Positions 14,282 through 23,131 of a stretch of DNA of 37,869 nucleotides are shown piece after piece. The position numbers were made by a program, and so were the translations under genes. A model generated the notes under the pieces. It ran no database searches and was not told the origin of the DNA. It saw only the letters and a program-made list of their open reading frames with translations. Origin of the DNA: Tidjanibacter sp. (GTDB taxonomy: Bacteria > Bacteroidota > Bacteroidia > Bacteroidales > Rikenellaceae). Each line of letters opens with the position of its first letter. The first letter of the stretch is position 1. The stretch is from positions 1 to 37,869 of the forward strand of contig JAFQNC010000040.1 of NCBI GenBank assembly GCA_017396085.1. The letters are read 5' to 3'.

Positions 14282-16120
14282 CTACTTGCCAATGACACCC
14301 TCCAAACGGGAGATAATCTCCACGCCCGCAAGGTAGGCTTCCTCCATCTTGCCACTCACCGAGGGGGCATACTGCGCATACTCGCAGTCGGTGATGATGG
14401 CCACATACCTCTCCACATCCTCGGCCTCCACCTCACGTTTGGCAAGGCCCTCACGCACGCTCTCCTTGGTGAGGTCGGCAGCAGGAATGTTGAGTTTGTC
14501 GCCCAAGTAGCCCCACAAGCCACGCAACATCTCCTCATAGAAGCCCTTTTGGTTGTGCTCATTCATATACCTCTCGGCTGCACGGAAGCGCATCAGTGCC
14601 ACCTTGTTGGCTCGTTTACCTTTGAGTGCCTCTTGGTTGCGCAACTCCTTAAGTCGGCCCTTGAGCCATCCGCCCAGTACCACCGCCAGAGCCACCATAG
14701 CAACCACAATGAGCCACCACAGTCCACTGAACATAAAGAGTTGTCCGCTCTGCCTCAACTCCGCAGGGCCGAGTTTGATGAACCTGATGTCCCTACCAAG
14801 GAATTTGAGGTCCTCCTTGGCAATGCCACTCACAAGGGGTGCCGTTGGGCCCGAAGAGGTCGCATTTGCATCGGGTGCCACGCTCACCATAAGTTCGCTT
14901 GACGAGAGGGTTACATACTTGGCCAACTTGGGGTTGAAGTAGGTGAACTCCACAGCCGGAATGAGGAAGTCGCCATCGGCACGCGCAATCATCGGGTACT
15001 CAAATTGGCGGTAGCCGGTGATGCCCGAAGAGGTTGCCTGTATGCTCTCGGTGCTCTTCACGCTGTACTGCTCAAACGAGGTGGGTAGTTCAATCTGCGG
15101 AGCCTGAATCATTGAGAGGTTGCCCTTACCCGAAATGCGCACCGTGTAGGTTACGGCCGAGTTGGCCTCAATGTGGTCGGCAGGGGGCGTGGCCTTCATC
15201 TCCAACTCTCCCACCGCACCGCTAAAACTTGCAGGAGCACCCGCAGGAAGCGGTTTTACATTGATTTTCAAACTCTTGGAGGTTACCGTTCTGCGCACCT
15301 CCTCAATCTGTGCGCCACCGAAGAACTCCGCAAAGGGGTCGTTGGAGCGGCGGCGTTGCACCTGCAAGCGGGCCACCACCTGCATCTCCAGCGGGTCGAT
15401 GGTCAGCTCACCACTCTGTTGCGGAAACAACAAGTACTCCCCAATGGGGCAGGCATCATAAATCTTGCCCTTGTACTCCTCCCTCACCCAACGATTGGCG
15501 TCAATGTTGAGTCGCTGGGTCCAAAAACCATTGAACGAAGGCATCTTCTGTCCCTCCACACCCATAGCCACACGGGTGTAGAACTTAAACAACACCCTCA
15601 CAGGCTCACCCTTATAGACATTGGTGCGGTCGGCTGTGGCCACAATCAACATATCATCCTCGGCAAGTCGTGAGGCTGCGCTCTGCTGTTGTTGCTGTTG
15701 TTGTGTGGCACCACCCTGCTGGCCTGCGGCTCCATTCTCCACGATGGCCTTCACCGTTACGGGTTGTGTGCGGTAGGTCTTACCTCCCGAGCGCACCGAA
15801 GCCTCGCCAATGGTGTAGTCGCCCTCGGCAGGGCACAACACCACATAGCTGATGGTGTGGCTCACCGTGCGGGTGGTCTTGCCATTGATAATCTGCACAC
15901 TGCTACCGTGGGAGTCCATCGGGCCCGCCATCACATCGAAGCCCTCAAACGAAGGAGCCTCAAAGTCGCTCGCCTTGGCATTGAGCGTGAACTCCACCCT
16001 AAAAGGCTCGCCCACGGCCACAACCCTCGGCACGCCGACCTCAAACGAGACCTCATCGGCAATGGCTACACCCACAAAGGCAAGCAGCGTTGCAACCAAC
16101 AGAAGATTTTTTTTGCTCAT
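14282..16120 (-). CDS. batD: BatD: oxygen-tolerance protein
   Basis: The 612-aa product has a signal peptide (MSKKNLLLVATLLAFVGVAIA) and a long periplasmic part of repeated Ig-like beta domains: EVGVPRVVAVGEPFRVEFTLNAK (about 27-49), ADRTNVYKGEPVRVLFKFYTRVA (about 162-184) and HIEANSAVTYTVRISGKGNLSMI. One membrane segment follows (LWWLIVVAMVALAVVLGGWL, about 468-488), then a cytoplasmic helical tail. This is the BatD family. Residues around 138-148 are a Gln run (about seven in a row), a likely flexible linker. It is normally co-encoded with moxR, a DUF58 protein, batA, batB and batC; here only batE accompanies it. No promoter of the usual type is visible between it and the fumarase terminator. 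Confidence 0.88.
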   Translation of the reverse strand: MSKKNLLLVATLLAFVGVAIADEVSFEVGVPRVVAVGEPFRVEFTLNAKASDFEAPSFEGFDVMAGPMDSHGSSVQIINGKTTRTVSHTISYVVLCPAEGDYTIGEASVRSGGKTYRTQPVTVKAIVENGAAGQQGGATQQQQQQQSAASRLAEDDMLIVATADRTNVYKGEPVRVLFKFYTRVAMGVEGQKMPSFNGFWTQRLNIDANRWVREEYKGKIYDACPIGEYLLFPQQSGELTIDPLEMQVVARLQVQRRRSNDPFAEFFGGAQIEEVRRTVTSKSLKINVKPLPAGAPASFSGAVGELEMKATPPADHIEANSAVTYTVRISGKGNLSMIQAPQIELPTSFEQYSVKSTESIQATSSGITGYRQFEYPMIARADGDFLIPAVEFTYFNPKLAKYVTLSSSELMVSVAPDANATSSGPTAPLVSGIAKEDLKFLGRDIRFIKLGPAELRQSGQLFMFSGLWWLIVVAMVALAVVLGGWLKGRLKELRNQEALKGKRANKVALMRFRAAERYMNEHNQKGFYEEMLRGLWGYLGDKLNIPAADLTKESVREGLAKREVEAEDVERYVAIITDCEYAQYAPSVSGKMEEAYLAGVEIISRLEGVIGK

Positions 16121-16160
16121 TCTTTCAACTATAATTTATCGTCTTACTATCACTCAGACC

Positions 16161-16222
16161 ACAAGACCAAGGCCACTCCCCCCACACACGCTTGTGTCGG
16201 AGGAAGAATGGCCTTGTCTTGT
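16161..16222 (-). terminator. Terminator after fumarase
   Basis: Arms ACAAGACCAAGGCCA (16161-16175) and TGGCCTTGTCTTGT (16209-16222) pair with one bulged base. It lies 26 nt after the fumarase stop codon and about 40 nt before batD, so batD-batE-recR should form a separate transcript unless readthrough occurs. Confidence 0.65.
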
Positions 16223-16247
16223 TATGTAAACGTACCCTCTGCGGGGT

Positions 16248-17858
16248 TTAGTGCTTGAAATCTGCAAAGAAATCGTTACCCTTGTCGTCCACGATGATGA
16301 AGGCGGGGAAGTTCTCTACATAAATCTTCCTCACAGCCTCCATACCGAGTTCGGCAAAGTCCACAACCTCAACGCTCTTGATGCTGTTCTTGGCCAAGAT
16401 GGCAGCAGGGCCACCAATGGAGCCGAGGTAGAAGCCGCCGTGTTTCTGGCAAGCATCCGTAACATCCTGCGAGCGGTTGCCCTTGGCCACCATAACCATT
16501 GAGCCACCCACGCTCTGGAAGAGGTCCACATAGGGGTCCATACGACCTGCGGTGGTGGGGCCGAAGCTACCCGAAGCCATACCTGCGGGGGTCTTGGCGG
16601 GACCGGCGTAGTAGATGGGGTGGTTCTTGAAGTAGTCGGGCATAGGCTTACCCTCATCCAACATCTGTTTGATGCGTGCGTGGGCAATGTCGCGAGCCAC
16701 GATGAGGGTACCCTTGATGTTCAGTCGGGTCTTAATGGGGTATTTCGAGAGTGTCTCCCTCACCTTGTCCATACCCTCATCGAGGTCAATCTCCACGGCA
16801 GGGGCCATAGTGGGAGCCTCGGTGGGGAGGAAGCGTGCGGGATTCTTCTCCAACTTCTCAATCCAAAGGCCTTCGGCATTGATTTTGGCCTTGATGTTGC
16901 GGTCGGCCGAGCAGCTCACGCCAATACCCACGGGGCACGAAGCAGCGTGGCGGGGCATACGGATAACCCTCACATCGTGTACAAAGTACTTACCGCCAAA
17001 CTGTGCGCCAATGCCACTCTTCTGGCAAATTTCGAGCACCTTCTGCTCCCACTCCAAGTCGCGGAAAGCACGGCCACCATCGTTACCGCTGGTGGGCAGG
17101 TTGTCGAAATAGCCGGCCGAAGCCTTCTTCACGGCTGCCAAGTTGGCCTCTGCCGAGGTGCCACCAACCACGATTGCGAGGTGATAGGGAGGACAAGCCG
17201 AGGTGCCGAGGTCTTTGATGTGCTCGGTGATGAAAGCGGTGAGCGACTTCTCGTTCAGCAGAGCCTTGGTCTGCTGGTAGAGGAAGGTCTTGTTGGCCGA
17301 GCCGCCACCCTTGGTGATAAAGAGGAATTTGTAGGCATCGCCGGGCTCTGCATAGAGGTCTATCTGTGCGGGCAGGTTGTTGCCACTGTTGTGCTCATCG
17401 GTCATAGTGATGGGCACCACCTGCGAGTAGCGAAGGTTCCTTTCGGCATAGGTCTGGTAGACACCCTTGGAGATGTACTCGGCATCGTCAACGCCTGTCC
17501 ACACATTCTCGCCCTTCTTACCGATGGCAATGGCGGTACCGGTGTCTTGACAAGTGGGCAGTTCGCCCTCGGCAGCCACCACCTGATTCATCAGCATAGT
17601 GTGGGCAACAAATTTGTCGTTATCGGTAGCCTCGGGGTCAGCCAAAATGTTGGCCAACTTTTGCAGGTGGGATGCACGCAGGAAGAACGACACATCCTCA
17701 AAGGCGCGTTTGGCCAGCAGGGTAAGTCCCTCAGGCTCAACCTTGAGAATCTTGCGACCATCGCACTCAATGGTCCTAACATAGTCCTTGCTTACGAGTT
17801 CATACTCGGTGGTGTCCACACCGTGCTCGAACATAGGCTGATACTTGAATTCGCTCAT
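16248..17858 (-). CDS. Class I fumarate hydratase (iron-sulfur)
   Basis: A 536-aa class I fumarase, the oxygen-sensitive 4Fe-4S enzyme that interconverts fumarate and malate; in anaerobic Bacteroidales it works mainly in the reductive branch leading to succinate. The three cluster cysteines are visible: Cys103 in [11 protein letters not shown], Cys222 in [11 protein letters not shown] and Cys316 in GVSCSADRN. The C-terminal domain has [16 protein letters not shown] and [12 protein letters not shown] with the catalytic Thr/Asp-type loop expected for FumA/FumB. It is a single-chain enzyme (alpha and beta domains fused). It is preceded by a -7 box (17977-17985) and a leader of about 110 nt, and followed by its own terminator. 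Confidence 0.94.
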   Translation of the reverse strand: MSEFKYQPMFEHGVDTTEYELVSKDYVRTIECDGRKILKVEPEGLTLLAKRAFEDVSFFLRASHLQKLANILADPEATDNDKFVAHTMLMNQVVAAEGELPTCQDTGTAIAIGKKGENVWTGVDDAEYISKGVYQTYAERNLRYSQVVPITMTDEHNSGNNLPAQIDLYAEPGDAYKFLFITKGGGSANKTFLYQQTKALLNEKSLTAFITEHIKDLGTSACPPYHLAIVVGGTSAEANLAAVKKASAGYFDNLPTSGNDGGRAFRDLEWEQKVLEICQKSGIGAQFGGKYFVHDVRVIRMPRHAASCPVGIGVSCSADRNIKAKINAEGLWIEKLEKNPARFLPTEAPTMAPAVEIDLDEGMDKVRETLSKYPIKTRLNIKGTLIVARDIAHARIKQMLDEGKPMPDYFKNHPIYYAGPAKTPAGMASGSFGPTTAGRMDPYVDLFQSVGGSMVMVAKGNRSQDVTDACQKHGGFYLGSIGGPAAILAKNSIKSVEVVDFAELGMEAVRKIYVENFPAFIIVDDKGNDFFADFKH

Positions 17859-17976
17859 AGTTGTGTTGGTTGTGTTGAATGTTTTACTTTGTTATATTTT
17901 GCTTCTATTTGTTAATTCTCTCTGCTTGGGGCACTTCGCTGTGGGCACACTCTGTTTGCTCACACTGCTCAAACGT

Positions 17977-17985
17977 ACAAAGATA
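17977..17985 (-). promoter_or_regulatory. -7 box of the fumarase gene
   Basis: TATCTTTGT on the minus strand, about 119 bp before the fumarase start; the -33 position has only a T-run. The intergenic region 17859-18104 otherwise shows only the divergent aldolase -7 box. Confidence 0.5.
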
Positions 17986-18042
17986 AGGTATTTTTTTGTG
18001 AAAAATATACCCGCGCGTGATACTTATTCCAAAAAAAGGCCA

Positions 18043-18050
18043 TATATTTG
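18043..18050 (+). promoter_or_regulatory. -7 box of the aldolase gene
   Basis: TATATTTG, 55 bp before the aldolase ATG. No clear TTG at -33, but the surroundings are strongly A/T-rich. Confidence 0.5.
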
Positions 18051-18104
18051 TAAAAAATTTTAATAATTGCATTTTAACTTATTCCAAAATAACAAATTTA
18101 TCTT

Positions 18105-19100
18105 ATGGTATCTTACAAAGATTTAGGCCTTGTGAACACCCGTGAGATGTTTGCAGGCGCAATCAAAGGCGGTTATGCTATCCCCGCCTACAACTTTAAC
18201 AATATGGAGCAGTTGCAGGCTATCATCGCTGCTTGCGTTGAGACCTCTTCGCCCGTTATCCTTCAGGTGTCGGCCGGCGCGCGCAAGTATGCCAACCAGA
18301 CCCTTCTGCGCTATATGGCACAGGGTGCTGTTGAGTATGCAAAAGAGCTCGGTAAGAACATTCCTATCGCTCTCCACCTCGACCACGGTAGCAGCTTTGA
18401 GATTTGCAAGTCGTGCATTGATATGGGCTTCTCGAGCGTGATGATTGACGGTAGCCACCTTCCCTACGAGGAGAACGTAGCCTTGACCAAGCAGGTTGTA
18501 GACTATGCTCACCAGTTTGATGTAACCGTAGAGGGCGAGCTCGGCGTGTTGGCAGGTATTGAGGACGAGGTTGTGGCCGAGCACCACACCTACACCAACC
18601 CCGATGACGTTATCGACTTCGTACAGAAGACCGGCGTTGATTCGTTGGCTATCTCGATTGGTACTTCCCACGGTGCCAACAAGTTCAAACCCGAGCAGTG
18701 CCAGCGCAACGAGAAGGGTATCCTCGTTCCTCCCCCATTGCGTTTCGACATCCTCAAGGAGATTGAGGAGCGCATCCCCGGCTTCCCCATCGTACTCCAC
18801 GGCTCGAGCAGCGTACCTCAGGACAAGGTTGCCATTATCAACACCTATGGTGGTGCACTGAAAGATGCAGTTGGTATTCCCGAGGAGCAGCTCAGGGAGG
18901 CTGCCAAGAGTGCAGTGTGCAAAATCAACATCGACTCTGACGGTCGCTTGGCTATGACCGCAGCTGTTCGTGAGGTGTTTGCAAAGAACCCCGCAGAGTT
19001 TGACCCCCGCAAGTATCTCGGCCCCGCTCGCGATGCACTCAAGGAGCTCTATATGAACAAGAACATCAACGTGTTGGGTAGCGCAGGCAAGGCTGAGTAA
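18105..19100 (+). CDS. fba: Class II fructose-bisphosphate aldolase
   Basis: A 331-aa zinc-dependent aldolase that splits fructose 1,6-bisphosphate to glyceraldehyde 3-phosphate and dihydroxyacetone phosphate. The active site is clear: ALHLDHGSSFE with His91, Asp93 and His94, TVEGELG with Glu residues at 143-145, GTSHGANK with zinc ligand His189, and VLHGSSSVP with His232. INIDSDGR (about 274-281) closes the site. The length matches the longer class IIB-type enzymes of anaerobes. Codon use differs from most neighbours (more T-ending codons such as GTT and CGT, few rare codons), consistent with very high expression rather than transfer. It ends at a strong terminator (19130-19170). Confidence 0.95.
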   Translation: MVSYKDLGLVNTREMFAGAIKGGYAIPAYNFNNMEQLQAIIAACVETSSPVILQVSAGARKYANQTLLRYMAQGAVEYAKELGKNIPIALHLDHGSSFEICKSCIDMGFSSVMIDGSHLPYEENVALTKQVVDYAHQFDVTVEGELGVLAGIEDEVVAEHHTYTNPDDVIDFVQKTGVDSLAISIGTSHGANKFKPEQCQRNEKGILVPPPLRFDILKEIEERIPGFPIVLHGSSSVPQDKVAIINTYGGALKDAVGIPEEQLREAAKSAVCKINIDSDGRLAMTAAVREVFAKNPAEFDPRKYLGPARDALKELYMNKNINVLGSAGKAE

Positions 19101-19129
19101 GCCCCACACACAGAGAATAGTTCAAACGC

Positions 19130-19170
19130 AAAGGCGAACCACACCGAGAGTGGTTCGCCTTTTGTTTTGC
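19130..19170 (+). terminator. Rho-independent terminator of the aldolase gene
   Basis: Perfect 13-bp stem AAAGGCGAACCAC / GTGGTTCGCCTTT (19130-19142, 19150-19162) with a 7-nt loop, then TTGTTTTG. Confidence 0.85.
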
Positions 19171-19183
19171 TGGTCATCTTGCA

Positions 19184-19236
19184 TTAAGGACTTTAAGGCC
19201 CTTAAGGGCTTTAATGGCTTTAAGGACTTCAAGGGC
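19184..19236. repeat. 9-bp TTTAAGGGC-type array after the aldolase gene
   Basis: About five imperfect units (TTAAGGACT, TTAAGGCCC, TTAAGGGCT, TTAATGGCT, TTAAGGACT), the same family as at 2325-2402, lying between the aldolase terminator and the 3' end of the convergent CapA-family gene. Confidence 0.8.
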
Positions 19237-19251
19237 GAAGGTTGTTCAACG

Positions 19252-20292
19252 CTACTCTCCGAGCCCGTGTCTGATGACGTAGTGTCTCTTGCCCTCGGTG
19301 TCGGTGTGGCGCAAGCGGTAGAGGGTGTCGGCCGCAATCTGCATCTCCAAGGGCTCCCCTGCCCCACTGCGGCGCAGTCGTATGCGGGCAGCAAGGCCTC
19401 GGTCGGTACCGTGGTCGTTCTGGTTGGAGATGAAGTTACCCAGAGAGTAGAACACTCCACCCGTGGTCTTTCCGCCCTCATCGGTCCACACCTCCCACGG
19501 CTGAATAACGTGGGGATGCGAGCCCAGCACAAGGTCTACCCCCACTCGGCGTGCCCACTCGGCGTGTTCTCGCTGTCGGCCGGAGGGTTGCAGGTGGTAC
19601 TCCTCGCCCCAATGCACCAGCAGGGCCACAACATCCACCCTTGGGCGCACGCTCTCAATGGCCCCACGCAGTGCCAGCGTGTCTAGTCGCACAACCGCCA
19701 CCTCCTTGTCGTGTCGGTTGAGCACATCCGTACACCCCACAAAGGCAACCTTAAAGCCACCCACCGTTGCCACCAACGGTTTCGCACCTCCCGCACGCAG
19801 GGCCGGCACTGCGGCACCCACGCACTCCACGCTGGCATTGGCGAGTGCGGCCAGTGTGTGGAGCACTCCCTCGGCTCCCTTGTCGGTGATGTGGTTGTTG
19901 GCTATCGTTACGGCATCCACACCCACAGCCGCCAAGTCGTGGGCCAACTCCTCGGGGGTTGCAAAGGCGGGATAGCCGCAATATGGTGGGCGTGAAGAGA
20001 GGGTTGTTTCGAGGTTGGCCACCACATAGTCGGCCTGCCCAAAGAGTTCCCTAACTCCCTCAAAGTGGGGCACAAAGCAGTAGCGCTCCTCCGCCACCAT
20101 TGCCGACTCCACCTGTGGCAAGTGGGCCATAACATCGCCCACCACCACAATCTCCACCTCCTGTTCTTCCTCGGCCACACCACCATCGGCAGAGCCTACC
20201 CACAGGGGCCACCCGCATAGTTCTCCCACCGTTGCCACCACAAAGGCGGCCAAGATGAGGGCGTAGAGTATGTAGCCAAAGATTTTGCGCAT
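19252..20292 (-). CDS. CapA-family protein (PGA capsule synthesis-like metallophosphatase fold)
   Basis: The 346-aa product has one N-terminal membrane segment (IFGYILYALILAAFVVATVGELCG, about 3-26), so it is membrane-anchored with the catalytic part outside. The domain is the CapA/PgsA type of the calcineurin-like superfamily: VVVGDVMAH (first metal motif), VANLETTLSSRPPYCGYPAFATP, DAVTIANNHITDKG, VALLVHWGEEYHLQPSGRQREHAEWARRVGVDLVLGSHPHVIQPWEV and FYSLGNFISNQ. CapA helps make or anchor poly-gamma-glutamate in Bacillus, but most homologues in Bacteroidota have no known substrate and no capB or capC is nearby. The ATG at 20292 is chosen because it starts the membrane segment. It lies downstream of glyA on the same strand. 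Confidence 0.87.
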   Translation of the reverse strand: MRKIFGYILYALILAAFVVATVGELCGWPLWVGSADGGVAEEEQEVEIVVVGDVMAHLPQVESAMVAEERYCFVPHFEGVRELFGQADYVVANLETTLSSRPPYCGYPAFATPEELAHDLAAVGVDAVTIANNHITDKGAEGVLHTLAALANASVECVGAAVPALRAGGAKPLVATVGGFKVAFVGCTDVLNRHDKEVAVVRLDTLALRGAIESVRPRVDVVALLVHWGEEYHLQPSGRQREHAEWARRVGVDLVLGSHPHVIQPWEVWTDEGGKTTGGVFYSLGNFISNQNDHGTDRGLAARIRLRRSGAGEPLEMQIAADTLYRLRHTDTEGKRHYVIRHGLGE

Positions 20293-20373
20293 AAAGAGGA
20301 ATTGGGCGGTTATGGTGTAGAAAGGGGTTTGTTGGTTGTTGTGTGGGAGTGGAATTGTTGGTCGGGGAAAAGT

Positions 20374-20411
20374 TGGGCCGTTCCACTCTCCACTCAGGCA
20401 GGAACGGCCCA
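20374..20411 (-). terminator. Terminator after glyA
   Basis: Stem TGGGCCGTTCC / GGAACGGCCCA (20374-20384, 20401-20411) with a 16-nt loop, 52 nt after the glyA stop codon. No long T-run follows, so termination may be partial and the CapA-family gene might be read through. Confidence 0.6.
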
Positions 20412-20463
20412 CACTTACATATATATTATATCTATGTCTTGCTACTCTTCGGTCGCCCGACCA

Positions 20464-21744
20464 CTACCAAGCAAACAGGGGGTAGCCGGCCATCAGCGCA
20501 TTGACATCCTTGCGCACAGCGGCAATGTTGGCCTCGTTCTCGTGGTCAGAGAGCACTCGGTCGATGAGTTCCACGATGTAGTCCATCTTGTCCTCCTTGA
20601 GGCCACGGGTGGTGATTGCAGGTGTACCAAAGCGAAGGCCCGAAGTCTGGAAGGGCGAGCGGCTATCAAAGGGGACCATATTTTTGTTGGTGGTGATGTC
20701 GGCAGCCACAAGCACCTTCTCGGCAACCTTACCCGTGAGTTCGGGGAATTTGGTACGCAGGTCAATGAGCATCAGGTGGTTGTCGGTGCCACCCGAAACA
20801 ACCTTATAGCCCCTCTTCTCAAAGGCCACTGCCATAGCCTTGGCGTTCTTCTGCACCTGTGTCTGATACTCCACATAGGCAGGTGTAAGAGCCTCGCCAA
20901 AGGCCACTGCTTTGGCGGCAATCACGTGTTCCAGCGGGCCGCCCTGAATACCGGGGAATACGGCCGAATTGAGCACAGCCGACATCTTCTTCACAACGCC
21001 CTTGGGAGTAGTCAGACCCCAAGGATTATCGAAGTCCTCGCCCATAAGGATGATACCGCCACGAGGTCCACGGAGTGTTTTGTGGGTGGTGGAGGTAACG
21101 ATGTGCGCCCACTTCACGGGGTTTTCGAGCAGACCTGCGGCAATCAGACCTGCGGTGTGGGCCATATCCACCATCAGCAGTGCGCCCACCTTGTCGGCAA
21201 TCTCACGCATACGCTTGTAGTCCCACTCGCGCGAGTAGGCCGATGCACCACCGATGATAAGTTTGGGGTGGTGCTCAAGTGCGAGAGCCTCCATCTGGTC
21301 GTAGTCAATCTGGCCCGTTTCGGGACTAAGGGTGTAGCCCACAGCCTTGTAGTTCATACCCGACATATTCACCGGCGAGCCGTGCGAGAGGTGTCCACCG
21401 TGTGCAAGGTCAAGGCCCATAAAGGTGTCGCCCACCTTCAAGCAAGCGAAGAATACAGCCATATTGGCTTGTGCGCCACTGTGGGGCTGCACATTGGCAT
21501 AGGCTGCGCCATAGAGTTGTTTGAGCCTCTCCTGTGCGAGCGTCTCCACCTCATCCACAACCTCACAACCACCATAGTAGCGTGCTGCGGGGTAGCCTTC
21601 GGCATATTTGTTAGTGAGAATTGAGCCCATTGCGGCCATCACTTGGTCGCTCACGTAGTTCTCCGATGCGATAAGTTCAATTCCGTTGGTCTGACGCTCA
21701 CGCTCTTTGGCGATGAGGTCAAAAATCTCTGTGTCGTTGTACAT
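20464..21744 (-). CDS. glyA: Serine hydroxymethyltransferase
   Basis: A 426-aa PLP enzyme that moves the serine hydroxymethyl group to tetrahydrofolate, giving glycine and the main one-carbon donor. It has the invariant N-terminal [40 protein letters not shown], the [13 protein letters not shown] segment with the PLP-nitrogen Asp, the cofactor lysine in [14 protein letters not shown], and [14 protein letters not shown] near the end with the substrate-carboxylate Arg. The start is the ATG at 21744 ([11 protein letters not shown]); a longer frame opening at 21798 would begin in the leader, which has a -7 box at 21810-21818. Confidence 0.96.
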   Translation of the reverse strand: MYNDTEIFDLIAKERERQTNGIELIASENYVSDQVMAAMGSILTNKYAEGYPAARYYGGCEVVDEVETLAQERLKQLYGAAYANVQPHSGAQANMAVFFACLKVGDTFMGLDLAHGGHLSHGSPVNMSGMNYKAVGYTLSPETGQIDYDQMEALALEHHPKLIIGGASAYSREWDYKRMREIADKVGALLMVDMAHTAGLIAAGLLENPVKWAHIVTSTTHKTLRGPRGGIILMGEDFDNPWGLTTPKGVVKKMSAVLNSAVFPGIQGGPLEHVIAAKAVAFGEALTPAYVEYQTQVQKNAKAMAVAFEKRGYKVVSGGTDNHLMLIDLRTKFPELTGKVAEKVLVAADITTNKNMVPFDSRSPFQTSGLRFGTPAITTRGLKEDKMDYIVELIDRVLSDHENEANIAAVRKDVNALMAGYPLFAW

Positions 21745-21809
21745 TGAGGTTGTGATGTTTAGTTTGTTTGGAATACCCCACCCCTTGTGCGGTGGCATTG
21801 TTTGTGCCT

Positions 21810-21818
21810 ACAAATGTA
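21810..21818 (-). promoter_or_regulatory. -7 box of glyA
   Basis: TACATTTGT on the minus strand, 66 bp before the glyA start; no convincing TTG at -33. The leader contains CCACC...GGTGG complementary bases (21779-21794) of unknown meaning. Confidence 0.5.
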
Positions 21819-21944
21819 AAAAAATTCGCCTAAATATCGCACATTCTCCCAACTTTTCTTCGCCCGCCACAAAAAATCAGGTAGGCACACAAAATTATGA
21901 ATAAAAAAACGGGCACAAAGGGTGCAAGGTTGAACATAAATTCT

Positions 21945-21952
21945 TATCTTTG
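21945..21952 (+). promoter_or_regulatory. -7 box of fabG
   Basis: TATCTTTG, 35 bp before the fabG ATG. It lies inside a longer open frame starting at 21897, which supports the later start. The -33 position is not a consensus TTG. Confidence 0.5.
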
Positions 21953-21986
21953 GCTTATCAAACCAACACACAACACGTTTTTCATT

Positions 21987-22733
21987 ATGGGACTATTGAC
22001 AGGTAAGGTGGCCCTCATCACAGGAGCAACCCGTGGTATCGGCCGAGCCATCGCTACAAAATATGCAACCGAAGGCGCAAACATAGCCTTCACCTATCTT
22101 TCCAGCGAAGAGGCAGCACAAAGCCTCGTGGCCGAACTCGAAGGACTCGGTGTGAAAGCCATCGGCTATCGTTCCGATGCGGCCTCCTACGACCAAGCAC
22201 ACACCCTCGTGGCCGAGGTGCAAAAGGAGTTTGGCAAAATTGACATCCTCGTGCACAACGCAGGTATCACCCGCGACACGCTACTGATGCGTATGGGCGA
22301 GGAGATGTGGGATGCCGTAATCAACACCAACCTCAAATCGGCCTACAACATCACGCACGCCATCACCTCCGTTATGGCACGTCAGCGCAGCGGCTCAATC
22401 ATCTATATGAGCTCCGTGGTGGGCCTCGGTGGCAACGCAGGCCAAGCCAACTATGCTGCCTCCAAAGCGGGCCTCATCGCTCTGGCAAAGAGTGTGGCCA
22501 AAGAGTTGGGCGCAAGGGGTGTGAGGGCCAACTGCATCGCCCCGGGCTTCATTCAGACCGATATGACCGCCGTGTTGTCGGATGACATCAAAGCCTCCTT
22601 TGTGGAAAATATTTCGCTCCGCAGGGCAGGAACTCCGGAGGATGTTGCAGGTGTGGCACTCTTCTTGGGTAGTGATATGAGTGCCTACGTTACGGGTCAA
22701 ACCATCGCCTGCTGCGGCGGTATGAGAGGATAG
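21987..22733 (+). CDS. fabG: 3-oxoacyl-[acyl-carrier-protein] reductase (SDR family)
   Basis: A 248-aa short-chain dehydrogenase that reduces 3-oxoacyl-ACP with NADPH in fatty-acid elongation. The cofactor motif is ITGATRGIGRAIA (about 11-23), the NAG motif is HNAGITRDTLLMRM, which is specific to FabG, and the catalytic Ser-Tyr-Lys is in MSSVVGLGGNAGQANYAASKAG. IAPGFIQTDMT and the C-terminal RAGTPEDVAGVALFLGSDMSAYVTGQTI are standard. The end reads ACCGGMRG where FabG usually has HVDGGM, a minor oddity. The start at 21987 follows a promoter-like -7 box. Copy C of the interspersed element begins 19 nt after the stop codon. Confidence 0.93.
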   Translation: MGLLTGKVALITGATRGIGRAIATKYATEGANIAFTYLSSEEAAQSLVAELEGLGVKAIGYRSDAASYDQAHTLVAEVQKEFGKIDILVHNAGITRDTLLMRMGEEMWDAVINTNLKSAYNITHAITSVMARQRSGSIIYMSSVVGLGGNAGQANYAASKAGLIALAKSVAKELGARGVRANCIAPGFIQTDMTAVLSDDIKASFVENISLRRAGTPEDVAGVALFLGSDMSAYVTGQTIACCGGMRG

Positions 22734-22739
22734 GGGGAG

Positions 22740-22850
22740 AATTCAAAATTCAAAAAGTTGCGAGTAAGCGAGAGCAGAGGGTGCTTGCACACTTTGCCGA
22801 GCGAGAGCAACTAAAAGCCACCGAAGGTGGGTTAATTCAAAATTAACAAA
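22740..22850 (+). repeat. Interspersed palindromic element, copy C, in an AAAATTC array
   Basis: The core (22752-22837) is identical to copy A, 16.9 kb away, and has the same outer arms AGTTGC (22756-22761) and GCAACT (22807-22812). ATTCAAAATTCAAAA precedes it and AATTCAAAATTAA follows it. It opens a 398-bp gene-free stretch (22734-23131) made almost entirely of repeats. Confidence 0.9.
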
Positions 22851-22895
22851 CCCCTCCGGCCTTCGGCCACCTCCCCTAACTTAGGGGAGGAGTGG
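22851..22895. repeat. C/G-rich palindromic repeat, type 2, copy 1
   Basis: ACCCCTCCGGCC-TT-CGGCCACCTCCCCT-AACTT-AGGGGAGG: two nested hairpins (GGCC-TT-CGGCC and CCTCCCCT/AGGGGAGG). A related unit in the opposite orientation lies at 37300-37341. Similar C/G-rich repeats are common between genes in gut bacteria as far as I recall. Confidence 0.7.
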
Positions 22896-23118
22896 TAGGA
22901 AGGGCAGAAAGGGCAGAAAGGGAAAACTCACTAAAGTCCTTAAGGCCATTAAGGTCCTTAAAGCCCCAGTCGGCCCAGAAGCCCCAAAAGCCCCAGTCGG
23001 CCCAGTCGGCCCAGAAGCCCCAGATATAAAAAACAAGAAGGAAAAAAATATTTACTAATTACTAATTACTATTTACTAATTTAACAAGACGTTAGACGTT
23101 AGACGTTAAACATTAGAC
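22896..23118. repeat. Compound array before rubrerythrin: GGGCAGAAA, TTAAGG, CCCAGTCGG, TTACTAA and GACGTTA units
   Basis: In order: AGGAAGGGCAGAAAGGGCAG units (22897-22922), TTAAGGCCA/TTAAGGTCC units (22936-22962), CCCAGTCGGC and CCAGAAGCC units of about nine bases (22964-23022), TTTACTAATTAC units (23051-23081) and GACGTTA units (23090-23118). I see no open frame, RNA gene or consensus promoter here. Confidence 0.85.
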
Positions 23119-23131
23119 AACAAAAAAAACT

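Noticed and set aside
16620..17915. A 431-codon plus-strand frame antisense to fumarase.
   Set aside because: Shadow frame; the minus strand has all three iron-sulfur cysteines and the full fumarase length.
22896..23118. Possible CRISPR array.
   Set aside because: The repeats are contiguous units of 7-12 bp with no unique spacers of regular length and no cas gene nearby.
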